Shown piece after piece: positions 1 to 10,579 of a stretch of 64,000 nucleotides of DNA. A program made the translations under genes and the position numbers. Each line of letters begins with the position of its first letter. Positions within the stretch are counted from its first letter, which is position 1. The stretch spans positions 40,757,832 through 40,821,831 of the forward strand of contig NC_053046.1 in the NCBI RefSeq assembly GCF_003473485.1, given 5' to 3'. Origin of the DNA: Medicago truncatula. Taxonomy: Eukaryota > Streptophyta > Magnoliopsida > Fabales > Fabaceae. Below the pieces are notes generated by a model that saw only the letters and a program-made list of their open reading frames with translations, was not told the origin of the DNA and searched no databases.

Positions 1-35
1 ACAATATAGTTTACTGTAAATAAGTAAGCCTTTAA

Positions 36-329
36 TAAATAAGCTTAATAGCAGTTTTCGCCCTCTAACTTTCACGAAGTTGCGATTTTGGCTCCCTAAG
101 AAAAAAACTATAAAATCACCCCCTAAGTTTTGCATGTGGCAGTTTTGGCCCCCAAGACCAATTTGACTCGGTCTACGCTGACGTGACACCATAAGTGACG
201 TGCCACATGTTATTTTCTTTTTTACCAAAAATTGATATTGGGGTGCCAAAACTGCCACAGTTGCAAAACTTATGGGGTGGTCTTGTAGTTTTTTTTAGGG
301 GGTTAAAACTGCTATTAATTAGCCTAATA
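36..329. mobile_element. Foldback MITE-like element
   Basis: The two ends are imperfect inverted repeats. The left end has TAATAGCAGTTTT near 46 and the right end has AAAACTGCTATTA near 305-317. A second inverted block has GTTTTGCATGTGGCAGTTTTGG near 126-147 against CCAAAACTGCCACAGTTGC near 246-264. No coding potential is seen; small ORFs here are antisense artefacts. The class is uncertain because I could not define a target-site duplication. Confidence 0.6.
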
Positions 330-1215
330 AATATCCAAAAGTTTATACGTGGAAACACAAAAAATAGAAAATGTAAAAAATAATGGGCTTGAGCCCAGCC
401 GCAAAGTAATGCACATATAACAACCTGCTTAAGATTATCATAGTTGTAGGCAAAGCGTTCAGCGAACAGCGGTAGCAGTGGAGGATCTTCTTCTTTAGGT
501 ATCACACACTCTCCTCAAATGCTATTATTATTCATCTCTTATGTCATATATTTTTTTTTTTTTTTCAGTAGTAGAAACTAAACATTCTGCTAAGTTTTTC
601 TTTTTTGGTACCATGCAAAAGATTTCTTATAGTATGACATATCAATGAATTTGGTAATTAGGCTTTTGGCAATAGCTTATTATAGCGGCTAGTTTGCAGA
701 ATATAAACTCTTGCGAGTAAAATAGAGCTGTTTACTCACACAGTTCTCTCAAGTGTTTATAAACTTTTTTAGGGCAAATACATATTATATGTTTGTACCA
801 AGTTAGTTTTCTAATTTATTTTTAACAAATTGGTTATTTTAGTCAGTAAAAGCATAAGTCGTTAACATTTTTCTTTTTACTACATTTATAGCAATTTTTA
901 AGATGTTATTTGAAGTAGCATTGATATTTATAGCTTATAGTGCATCAATTTTTTTTTCTCATTTTTATTGTTGTTATTTTAATTAAAAAAATTAAATATT
1001 AATTAACATATTTCTTATGTCATTATATATTTACTAGTTAGTTCAACTTTTAATTTTACTAAACACTTCAAATTCAATTTCTAGTTTATTTCCTATCTGC
1101 TATTACCTATCTTATTCAATATCCACTATAAGTTTGCTATAAGCTAGCTTATCCTATGCATACTACTTTTTACTGAACAAATATCAATATCAATACTATA
1201 TGCAGCCATTGAAGC
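330..1215. other. AT-rich intergenic DNA upstream of the F-box gene
   Basis: No ORF with family resemblance and no clear repeat structure were found. It presumably holds the promoter of the F-box gene that starts at 1216. Nothing specific can be claimed. Confidence 0.5.
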
Positions 1216-2487
1216 ATGCTTAGAGTAATTAATTTATTCAAAAGGAGTAGATGCAGAAGATGTCGGAGATTTAAATTCATAAACAAGTGCAGTTGTTGGT
1301 GTTCATATTTAGACTCTAAGTCACATGATCATGCCAAGAAGAATATAAATCAAAACTCAAATAGTAAGAGTTGTAAAGAGATTCCAAAAGTGCTGCTCCC
1401 TGAAGACCTGTTGTTTGATATCTTCAGTTTGGTTCCTCTTAATTGCATAATTAACTCTACAAGATATGTTTGCAAAACATGGGGTACTTCTATTCGAAGC
1501 TCCGATTTTGCTAAAGTGTACCAACGCAATGGGCGTTCTAAACTTGGTCTTTACGTTGAAAAGCGCATGGAAGAAAGTAGTTCCTATTTCTTGGATATTA
1601 AAGATGATATGAGTGGTCAATTTGAAAGGATTGATTTGGGAACACCCCAAACAATGGGAGATTTAATCAGTACTTGTGATGGCATATTGCTACTTTCGAA
1701 TCGTTGTAGACAAAATTTCGTCGTGAACCCCATCCTCAAATGTTGGCTTAGGATTCCTCTTTTTCCGATTTCACATGAACGAATAGTATTCAGAGATCAA
1801 TTTATTATAGCTCGTGTTCCTTGCACTGACAAATTCAAGTTGTTCTCTCTAGTTATCCATGTGGTTTCAGGTGCTTTTTGGTATGTTTTCTATGCACTTA
1901 GAATTGGAATTGATAACTCGTGGAAAGAAATAGCTAGAAAAGAAGCTCCCCTTAAGGGGTTCTCTTTTCAGCGACCAATTTATAGTGGAGGCAATGATCT
2001 TTACTGGATAACAAATGAGGAAGTGATTGTGATGGATGTTGATAAGGAAATTATTGTACGAGAATATTCATTTCCCCCTGTGTCAACGCTTGGTCGTCCG
2101 CCTCTGAAGTCTTTATGGATGGGAAATTGTCTTTCTTGCATTGTGTATAAAGATCATTTTCAGAAAAGATATCAAATCTACACTTTGGATTTTGATTCAG
2201 GAGAATGGTCTCTTTATCATGAGATGGGACCTTTCAATTATGTTGCTGCTAGTGGTAACCAGCTTAATATTATGAGTGCGATATTTCGTTTGTGGATCAA
2301 CGATCAAATTATCATTCGAGTAGCTATACGTCCAATAAGAAATATGTTGACAAACGAGAAAAACATACATTTTAGTTACAATGTCAAGACCAAACAATTG
2401 ACAAAGATTGAGGGCATTGCCTCGGGTGATTTTGAAGTATGGCTTCACACTAACAGTCTTTTTTCATTTCCAAGTACTCCGACATAG
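1216..2487 (+). CDS. F-box protein with F-box-associated C-terminal region
   Basis: This is a single-exon reading frame of 423 residues. Residues about 59-103 form an F-box (LLPEDLLFDIFSLVP followed by the conserved VCKTW), which in this family binds SKP1 and makes the protein the substrate-recognition subunit of an SCF ubiquitin ligase. The following roughly 300 residues resemble the F-box-associated interaction region of the large plant F-box family (pattern DGILLLSN, VVNPILKCW, then short beta-type repeats), which would bind the target. The target cannot be predicted. The first 35 residues are unusual: very basic and rich in cysteine (RSRCRRCRRF, then CSCWC). A later start at an internal Met is unlikely because no Met lies between this segment and the F-box. 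Single-exon structure and fast divergence are normal for the family. Confidence 0.85.
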   Translation: MLRVINLFKRSRCRRCRRFKFINKCSCWCSYLDSKSHDHAKKNINQNSNSKSCKEIPKVLLPEDLLFDIFSLVPLNCIINSTRYVCKTWGTSIRSSDFAKVYQRNGRSKLGLYVEKRMEESSSYFLDIKDDMSGQFERIDLGTPQTMGDLISTCDGILLLSNRCRQNFVVNPILKCWLRIPLFPISHERIVFRDQFIIARVPCTDKFKLFSLVIHVVSGAFWYVFYALRIGIDNSWKEIARKEAPLKGFSFQRPIYSGGNDLYWITNEEVIVMDVDKEIIVREYSFPPVSTLGRPPLKSLWMGNCLSCIVYKDHFQKRYQIYTLDFDSGEWSLYHEMGPFNYVAASGNQLNIMSAIFRLWINDQIIIRVAIRPIRNMLTNEKNIHFSYNVKTKQLTKIEGIASGDFEVWLHTNSLFSFPSTPT

Positions 2488-3248
2488 CTAGTTTTGTGGT
2501 ATAATATATTTAGCAGTATTATTTATAGCTGTCTTGTTTGAAAAACAAGTATTTATGTTTCTATTAAATTATTTAAGTTTCATGGCAACTTCTCAAGTAT
2601 TATCTTGAAAAGAAGATTAATGAATGGTAAGAATCATATTTATACTTCAGTGAGTCTTTTTAATATTATGACTTTATAATTCTTGATAGAAATTAGAAGA
2701 GGGTGTGAGCAACTCATTATGCCTTGCTTTCTCTATTTGGTTTTTGTCAGAAATATCTCCTGAATTTCTATATTCTCATCCTTCACTTTCATCTGATACA
2801 TAAAGAGTATATGCAGAATTTTATTTGGCCTTTAAATGTGTAATTTGATTCCACTGCAATATTTATTCTTTGACCCTTTTTAATAAATCATCATCATTTG
2901 TCAAGGTTTCTTGTGTGAAAGTTATTCATCGAATTCATGCACATGAAGGCCTTGATGCTCAGTTCAATAGAACTTAGCATGCTTGTGCTAATGTGCTTTT
3001 AACTTTTTTTCCTCTGTATGAACATAATTAGTATTCAAAACTTCCAAGAGTTTTGTTTTTATGACCACAAAGCTTCAAGAGTATATGGGATACTATAATG
3101 AGTAATGTATGGTATACTAGAGGCTTAATTTCATATTTCTAAAAATGTTCATACGTATGTTTTGTGATCTGGTTATTTCTTTGGACTACAGCATAGAAAA
3201 ACACAGTTATGTGTAGATTTGAGAAAAATAAGACTGATAAGCTCAAAC
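2488..3248. other. Intergenic, no feature seen
   Basis: AT-rich sequence 3' of the F-box gene. It contains no ORF worth reporting and no obvious inverted or tandem repeat. The F-box mRNA 3' end probably lies in the first 200 bases. Confidence 0.45.
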
Positions 3249-3700
3249 TTACAAATTTGGATTCCCTCCTGTATTTGAGGATTTCATTTTAGAGACAATG
3301 ATTGCAGTTACATCCCCTCTTCCGCAATGCATCGCGAAGATGACTGATAACATTGTGTGGCATGTCTTCCCCTCTAAAACTGAGGAATGCATCATAGGTA
3401 AAACCACGTGACTGGTCTCCATATTTTGCCATAGACATAGTGAACAGAAAGAACATAACACACTTGAGAATGTAAAACAAAGTAGAGCACTGAAGTATGA
3501 ACTATTTTTGAAACTTCATGGAAGACCCTGTTACTTAATTTGTTTACGTTGACAAATAAAGGGCCATTGTGATATATACAAAAGACGAAAATATGAATTG
3601 GAAGATGTGCATCTCAATTGTGCTTATATTTTATAATGGCTTGCCTAAAACGTAAATATTAGAATTCTCTCACGGAAAATATCTATATCATCTGCTACAT
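3249..3700 (-). pseudogene. TNL fragment D: 5' end of a TIR-NBS-LRR gene
   Basis: The minus-strand frame 3480-3289 encodes the first half of a TIR domain. It has the pattern YGDQSRGFTYDAFLSFRGED and then HLRDALRKRG, matching the start of TNL copies A and C. The homology stops abruptly near 3290, after about 60 residues, so the catalytic half of the TIR and everything downstream are absent. Bases about 3480-3700 resemble the upstream region of TNL A (shared words around GTTTTA..CATTATAA.ATATAAGCA). It is a truncated relict lying in tandem, same orientation, downstream of TNL C. No function is expected. Confidence 0.8.
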
Positions 3701-4190
3701 ACTATCCGAGAAACGGGATAGAGTAGAATTCGTTAGTAGTAGCAGATATCAACATATGTGAATCTCTTGCTCGCAAAAATGGTGGTGCCCAGATACCAGA
3801 GAAATGCTTTTGTTGCACAATCCTAACGGGATTTTCAAAACACCAACTTTGATGTGTAGATCTCGTGTAGCCTATTGAAAAGCACATGTGCGCCTTTGGT
3901 AGTGTCCCACGCCATAAGTTCTTCTAAACGCATGCAGCCGTGCACCATAGGAGATCCAACAGATACTCGCACTTCTGGTCTCTTGAAACGGGAGCATGTG
4001 AAGGTTCATTGGTGACTGACAGGAGTAGTAGGCATGAGATGTCGACCACAATGATCGACATCTCATCCTATATGTAGAGAAAGTTGTTGGTTTCGCTATA
4101 CCACCACTCGGCAAAGACAGATAAGGAGCCCCTCTCCATCGTCGTGTAGCTGAACCACAATTGAGACCCCAAACCATAGTTGTCGAAGGA
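3700..4190 (-). pseudogene. Degenerate plant mobile domain (PMD/MAIN-like) remnant
   Basis: Read on the minus strand, a broken frame gives AEWWYSETNNF, then EELMAWDTTKGAHVLFNRLH, then CATKAFLWYLGTTIFASKR followed by FTYVDICYY. This order (W.ETNNF, GAHV.F.RL, A.L.YL.GTTIFA, Y.DV.Y) is what I know from the plant mobile domain. That domain is found in MAIN/MAIL1-type proteins and captured in some Mutator- and Ty3-type transposons. At least four in-frame stops and one or more frame changes are visible, so it is dead. It sits between two TNL remnants and coincides with the point where TNL C loses its 3' end, which suggests insertion of a transposon that carried it. The assignment is by motif recognition only. 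Confidence 0.5.
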
Positions 4191-4205
4191 GGCCAATAAC
4201 CGTTT

Positions 4206-7200
4206 TTAATTAGTAGTCTTACTTAACACATTATTTTTTGTTGCCTCCAAGTCTAAAGTGGGAAAGCTCAGTTTTGCTTCTCGTAGTCGATTGAAAATTC
4301 CTTCAACATATATTTTCATTCCTACCTCGGATCTTAGGAATGAAAATGTAACCCATTTACCTCTTGTAAAAGCAGCAAGCATGGTTGTGTCTATATCTAC
4401 AGAAGGAAAGCTACTTTGTGCTTCACAAAGTCCTGACCTCATTCCAAACAAGAATATTTTCATCAATATTTCTTGTACTTTGTGTCCCCAAACTTTTCTT
4501 ATGAGCAGAGGTTGAAGGTTCTCCTATATACGCATCTATAGGTGGCTTCATTAATTCATCCTTATGGTTTAAGTTTGGAGGTTGAGGCTCATTTTTATCA
4601 TCATCATCATATAATTTCTTGATAGTTCTTAGCATCCATGCCAAGTTAGAGTTTTCATCTAGTGGTTTTCCTTTTAATGCATCCTTAACCTCGTTTGACA
4701 TCTGCCTCAAAGACGCCATTCGATCTTGTAATTTGTCTTTAATGGCATTGTCTTCCACATCTATGCTTTCCGCAAATATCCCATCAACATTTCGTCAAGA
4801 GCTAACTCCTCTATCATCCTTATTTGATCCTTCATAGGATCTTTTGTAAGGACTACAGTATTAGGTAAGTTTGAGTACCTTGTTGGGTCAGGACACATGA
4901 ATTGAACACGTTCTTCCATGTTGGTAGTTCCTTGTTTGTACACAAAAACTCCCCATGCACTTAGTGTCACTCACACTGGACGAGGCTTCATATGAAACAT
5001 GCACTTGATTCCATTCATGGGTAAGAAATAATGCATCAAGGTCTAGCCACTCCTCATCATTGAACAAGAGTCGTAGATCACAAACTAAAACATGATTTGG
5101 TTCAATTCTGAACTTGTAATAGCCTTTGTGAGGGAGACATTGACCGTTGATAACCAAGTGAAGCTCAACAAGTTGCCGATGAGATCTTCTTTTCTTCCCA
5201 ACGACACTTTGGAACGAACACCAATGCTAAAGCAACATTGGGGAACTTCCCATGAACCTCAGCAACATGGAATCCCTCCTATACACCTATAATCCAAACA
5301 TTCTGGAGCCTTGGTAATAGGCATCACAATTTGTAATCCACGCCTCTCTTTTTTCACCTGTCATATTGAAAAAACAAAAAAATTGGTCACGTCAGTATAG
5401 GTGTGTAGCATCAAAAACCTCTACATACGGACAATTATTTCCATGGTCAATAGTTTGTCATAGCTACAATTACACCTCCGTTACTTTGTTAATTAGTCAT
5501 TTTAGCTAAATTCTACTACAAGTACAACATCGACATTTTAGTCCAAAATTGTGTTGAACATGTGTGTAATTAATAAATTTAGAACAACCTATGAAGAGGT
5601 TATGTACCTGATCCCATAGCATGTCTGATGTCTCTCTAGTCAAGTGGATGCAATCTCTTGCATCGATTTTTCGAATAGTGCATGGCAACTCTGAAATATG
5701 TTCAAGCTTCACACAACCATGAACATTCAGAATGCTCAAGTTGGTACATTCAGGAATTTTTTGAAGCATATTGCAACCACTGACATCAAGTTTTGTCAAG
5801 TGATCAGACTCTTTAATGCATGCAGGGAGGGAGACCAAATTGTTATCTGAAGCAATCAATTTTTCTAATTTTGGAAAATATATGAGAATTTCCTGAATAT
5901 CTTCATCTGACAAACCGCTATTTCCAAAATGCATCGCTTTTACTGTTGAACTTTCATTGGCTTCTTGTCTATCAGGTAGAAATCTTCTGAAAGATTCACC
6001 AAGTTTAGAAAATCCTCCAAATTTAAAAGCAACAACATTTGGTAATGTGAATATGCTACTTGGTAGATATTTGAGATTCTTGCTATATGGCATCTCTATT
6101 GAAACAAGTCCAATAAGATTATCAATGGAATTTGGCAGCTTCTTAATAGGGGTATTTTTCATATAAATCTTCAATGGTTTATTCATCTTGTTCACTATAT
6201 CTGGGAAGTGTTTATGTTTTACACACAAATTAAGGTCAAGGACTTCCAGAGATGGTAAAAACATTCTTTGCACAAAACTTTCAAGTTTGATGCTTCCCAA
6301 AGCACTTAAGATGACAAGATGTTTGAGAAATCCAATGGATTCATGAACTGTTGTTAGATTCTTACGATTCTCAAGTCGCAATTTGATAGAGCAGAGCCAA
6401 TAACAAAGAAGAAATCAATAGAAACTAGAGAATAGTGGTGAATATTATTAAGTAGATGGAATAAAGAAAAGAGTTACAAGTTCCAGAGCAAAGCTCCTCA
6501 GCAAAGTCTCTTGCTGCCGGCCCTAAAAGGCTACTAACAAATAATCTAATTGCTTACCTAGAACTCCCTCTACAGATTTACTTATATAGAATACTACCAA
6601 GGATATATTATCAAATAATATCTTTATTATATATTTCTAATATAAATATCTTTACTAATATTTATTTAGAGAATATCTTCTTACTCTCTATTGGGCTAAG
6701 GCCTATATCTAGTTTCCTATCACAATTCTCTCAAATTTTCAACTTTGCACAGATCAGGCATTGTTTTGGTGATAGATTTGATTATTTGAGAAATTCATTA
6801 ACAAGCTCTTCAATATTAGATGTTGCGCTGAATTCATCAAGCTAGTATCTCTTCAAAATATTCTATTCTTCCCCCTTTGAAGCAGCAAGCTATATCTAGG
6901 AAAACACTCTGAGCATACGGCTGCAACACATCATAGCTTACTTTTAGCACATCTTGAATCCCTTTACGAGGAATCCTCTCATAATCTTTCAACGCATGCT
7001 CCCAAGCTTTTAAACTTTTTCTAGTAGCCAAATTGGAGCCTATTACTTTTAAAGCCAATGGAAGACCTTTTGCATAACCAACCGCACGAGAAGACGTGGC
7101 TTCATATCCTGTTTCAGGATTGCTTTTTCCAAAGGCATTTCGACAAAACAACTCAAGAGAATGTTGATCACTAAGTTCAGTCATTTCATAAATACTTTGA

Positions 7201-8519
7201 ACTACAAAAGAATGAGTACCTACAAGCAAACCTTTGTCCCTTGTAGTTATAATGACCGTACTACCTGGACCAAACCAATCACTTCCTCCTGCCAAATTTC
7301 CTATTTGTTCCATCTCATCAACATCATCAAGAACCAACAGAACCTTTTTCCTTCCAAGCTTGTATTTTATTTCATAGATTCCTTTACTTATCTTCCCAGC
7401 TCGGTTTCTGGCTGCTCAAACATCTCTGGTAAAAGTGTCTGGTGTAAATCTTCTGGGCCGTTGATTTTGTTTGATTTCTCTCTAACATTGGCAATAAAAC
7501 TTGCAGCTTCAAATTGGTGCACAATTTTGTTATACAATGCTTTGGCAAGTTCTGTTTTTCCTATTCCACCGAGTCCGCATATACCCAACATACATATAGT
7601 GTCGTCATTAGGCTTCATGTCCAGAAGTGATTTGACCTCTTCTATGTGTTGATCAAGTCCAACGGGATTCTCACCAACAAGTGAAGGTTTAGGGGGCTAT
7701 CTTAGCATGAACCTTTTCAACAATCTCTCTAATATGATCGATTTCGAACCTGTAGAAATTCAACACACTGTTTCTTAATCTTGTGCACATTTTTTATGAA
7801 AAATAAAAGAAAAAATACAAGTACTGCAAAAAATGCAATTTTTTTATGTATTTTTGACGTTCTTTTAGGTGTAAGAATTGCACTGATATATCTATTTATA
7901 ACTTGGGATGAATAATCATGTTAAACAATTATAGATTTATTTCACCTAAAATATAGGTTCAAACAAAGTACATACATAAGAACAAAGTTGTAGTTACATA
8001 CCAATTGTGGATATGGTGACCTTTCAAGTCTGCAGCTTCAGACAATGCTGCTTTACATGCTTTTATATTTTCTGAATCTTTTCCGAACCTATTCTCATGA
8101 GCAACCATGGCTTCCCCATAACTATTTCTTTCGTTTCGTACATCCGATAGATCAGCACAGTAAAAAATTGGGAAAGTAGTTTGTTTATTGTTTCTTTTCA
8201 TGCATTTGATGATCTTCACTAGTTCACCAAGGCACCACCTCGAAGATGCATAATTCTCCGAAAAAACAATAACTGAGATCTTAGATTCTTCAATGGCTTT
8301 TAAAAGTGCAGGTGATATATCTTCCCCTATTCTCAGATTCTTATCATCAAAGAATGGATTGATTCCCCTCTTCCGCAATGCATCGCGAAGATAACCGATA
8401 AAATTGTGCCGCGTATCTTCCCCTCTGAAACTAAGGAAAACATCATAGGTAAAACCACGTGATTGGTCTCCATATTTTCCATAGACATGGTGAACAGAAA
8501 AGAACAAAACGGAAGACAC
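4206..8519 (-). pseudogene. TNL copy C: disrupted TIR-NBS-LRR gene
   Basis: Minus-strand relic of a TNL immune-receptor gene, closely related to the intact TNL at 44892-50827. Exon 1 (8519-8002) holds a complete TIR domain including WCLGEL with the expected catalytic Glu. Exon 2 starts near 7749 and holds the P-loop GLGGIGKT and LVLDDVD. Lesions are visible. Near 7395-7405 a 1-base deletion relative to copy A shifts the frame after ETELG. After EELVNE the gene jumps directly to the sequence of exon 4 (start of the LRR), deleting the rest of NB-ARC including MHD and all of exon 3. A solo LTR (6384-6722) interrupts the LRR exon. The exon 5 equivalent has an in-frame stop and frameshifts. The C-terminal extension is preserved only to about the REAKLSFPTL motif, then homology ends at about 4206. 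It cannot make a receptor. Confidence 0.9.
6384..6722 (-). mobile_element. Solo LTR (Ty1/copia-like) inside TNL C
   Basis: A 339-bp insertion begins TGATAG and ends CTATCA. It is flanked on both sides by the direct repeat CAATT (6379-6383 and 6723-6727), a perfect 5-bp target-site duplication. On the minus strand it contains a TATA-like CTATATAAGTA followed by T-rich polyadenylation-type sequence, as expected of an LTR. There is no internal retrotransposon sequence, so this is a solo LTR left by recombination between two LTRs. It splits the LRR exon of the TNL C pseudogene. Confidence 0.85.
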
Positions 8520-9229
8520 TTGAGAGAGGGAGGGAGAGATGAGAATTTTTATTTAGTAACAGAACAGTCTCGACGAATCAAGCAGCTGGGTACCATGAAA
8601 TATGAACTATATATGAAGTTTCTTGGAACATTTATATGATATCTTGTACAAAAAACGAAAATCTGAACTAGAAGATTGTGCTTCTTAAACATGCTTATAT
8701 AGTTATATATGGTGTGCGTAAAACGTGAGTTTTTTTTTTTGTTTGTTTAAAACTTTCAAAAGGTACGCTTATTGAGTTATTTATTGATGTACTATTTCAG
8801 CTAATTTAAAACTTAAATTAGTAGACTGCCACAATATTAAAATTTGCATCAATATTCTATTCATTCTCATTATCAGTCAGTTCAGATCTGTTATGTTCAA
8901 ATTTTCAACTACAGACGCACGTCAATAGTATATTTGCATATGATATGAGTGCAAGAAAAAAAAAAAAAAAAAAAAAAGTCTTTATATTTACACTTTTTTT
9001 TGTTTCACACATAGAACATGTTTTGTTTTAGTCCTTCTCTCTGCCTCCAATGCAAAAGCACATGTTATCATTGCTGGCTGGCACAAGAGATGAGAATGTC
9101 ACACCATTTTTTTCTCAGGTCAACACTTGCCATATAAGCATTTATGGTAAATGCTGCGAAAACCAATATTTTGAAAGGGAAAGAAAAACTAGAGATCAGA
9201 AATGCTTATACTGAGACTTCAGAAGTTCA
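8520..9229 (-). promoter_or_regulatory. Former upstream region of TNL C
   Basis: Minus-strand sequence here matches the region upstream of TNL A (about 44150-44891). It includes GATAATGAGAATG.ATAGAATATTGATG (near 8850-8880) and GAAAATTTGAACATAAC-like sequence near 8890-8910. Copy C has one unit of the motif that is duplicated as a 49-bp tandem in copy A. A long A run lies at about 8957-8978. No specific promoter element can be assigned with confidence. Confidence 0.5.
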
Positions 9230-9365
9230 TCAAAAACAAAATACCAAAATGTTTGATTCACGTAAAACTAAAACAAACCACAAATGCAAAAGGAAATTAG
9301 CAGAAAAGAAGTAAAACACGCCGCAGTTGTTTCCTTTTCTATTGATCAGGAACTTGGTTTGTCCT

Positions 9366-9596
9366 TCAAGTACTTTCAGTTTCGGTATCACTATCAGTAT
9401 CCGTATCACTATCTGTGTCTGTGTCTTCACTTTCACTGTCACTTTCTTCCAAATATTTCAGGTAATAGATACATATCAATGCAGCCGCAGCCATAATCAT
9501 CTGCATATGCATACAATGGAGCATTCGCCTTCGCTCTTCTTCATTGCCATCATTTCCACCACGTTTTTTATTCGAACTAAACACGCTATTTGTCAT
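9366..9596 (-). CDS. Small acidic transmembrane protein, copy C (truncated)
   Basis: 76 residues from the ATG at 9596. Order of parts: Ser/Lys/Arg-rich N-terminus (FSSNKKRGGND), acidic EEER stretch, a hydrophobic segment of about 16 residues (IMAAAALICIYYLKYL), then a long alternating acidic tail (SDSESEDTDTDSDT...). It is paralogous to the genes at 42209 and 52930. Compared with those, a Gly codon after the TETEST segment has become TGA, removing about ten C-terminal residues, and the hydrophobic segment has diverged. I do not recognise the family. As in the other copies, the ATG follows a 3' splice site (GCAG then GCTTTCAAG), implying an intron in the 5' UTR. The 5' exon equivalent is near 10410-10460, but the GTAA donor seen in copies A and B is not conserved. 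It may be a pseudogene. Confidence 0.55.
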   Translation of the reverse strand: MTNSVFSSNKKRGGNDGNEEERRRMLHCMHMQMIMAAAALICIYYLKYLEESDSESEDTDTDSDTDTDSDTETEST

Positions 9597-9737
9597 ACTT
9601 GAAAGCCTGCAATGTTTCGCATACGACAGTTCTTGAATATATTTTATCCACACAGATACAAGAACCAATAATCACAAACACTACTACTACTTGGCTTGCT
9701 GCATAAATTGGAGGAATAATATGATGAGAAATTCTAA

Positions 9738-10062
9738 TATGGACCACCTTAACAAGTGGTCCACCGTGGACTAGTATTACAAAATGTTTAAAAATTAAAA
9801 CTACAAAACAACAAAAGAGGTTGTCTCTTGATAATGGTTCTTATTTTTACGATTGAAATAATGACTTAATTGATACTGATTTGATTAAAACAATGGAAAA
9901 TAAATAGATAGCCGGTATTAAACCGACATCGTTTAAGTCACCGTCTTAGCCGTAAATATGAGAAATGATGAATTTTAACTTTTAATTTTTGAATAGTATC
10001 ATCAACCGCTATGAAATTTCTATAATTTTTTAGTGGTTCACGGTGGACCACCGAAGAACTCA
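9738..10062. mobile_element. Small inverted-repeat element
   Basis: GTGGTCCACCGTGGAC near 9756-9771 is repeated inverted as GGTTCACGGTGGACCACC near 10034-10051. The 270 bp between them are AT-rich and non-coding. A related GGTCCACCATA / TATGGTGGACC motif occurs in the ends of the element at 29650-31390. It lies in the 5' intron of the acidic-protein gene copy C. Confidence 0.5.
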
Positions 10063-10579
10063 CTGTTATATACCAACTTGTATTCACATTTTTTGTACAC
10101 AAGTCACAGAAAAACTAACTGAAATCATCATATTAAAATTGACATATTATTAGACAAATTTGTACAATAACAGGAAAACTAACTGAAAGCATTATATTAT
10201 AATTTTATTGAAGAAAAAAGAAAACAGAAATTATAGTATATGTGCAATGCATCAATAATGATAAGTTCTTTTTTTTTTTTTTTTGAGGGATCAATAATGA
10301 TAAGTTCATCTTGCATTCATGTAAATTATTCTACAACATGGTGAAAAATGATGGAATAATGAATTGATAAATAATTAGAGCATGTTAAAAGTAGTGTAAT
10401 CGGAGTAGTATTACCGTGGACGTGGGAAAACCAGCGACGGAGGAAAGCGCGCGATTAAGGATTGGAGTGAGCAGTTATGTTGTGGTGAAGTGGTGTGTAG
10501 AGTCATTTATAGCATATGTAATCAAACTCTTTTTTTTTTTTTTTTTTTGAGTATAAAACAAAATAGTGTTGTTTGACTA

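Noticed and set aside
9284-9602. Plus-strand ORFs over the acidic-protein gene copy C
   Set aside because: They are antisense readings of the Asp/Ser/Thr repeat (giving Tyr/His/Cys-rich peptides). The same happens opposite copies A and B.
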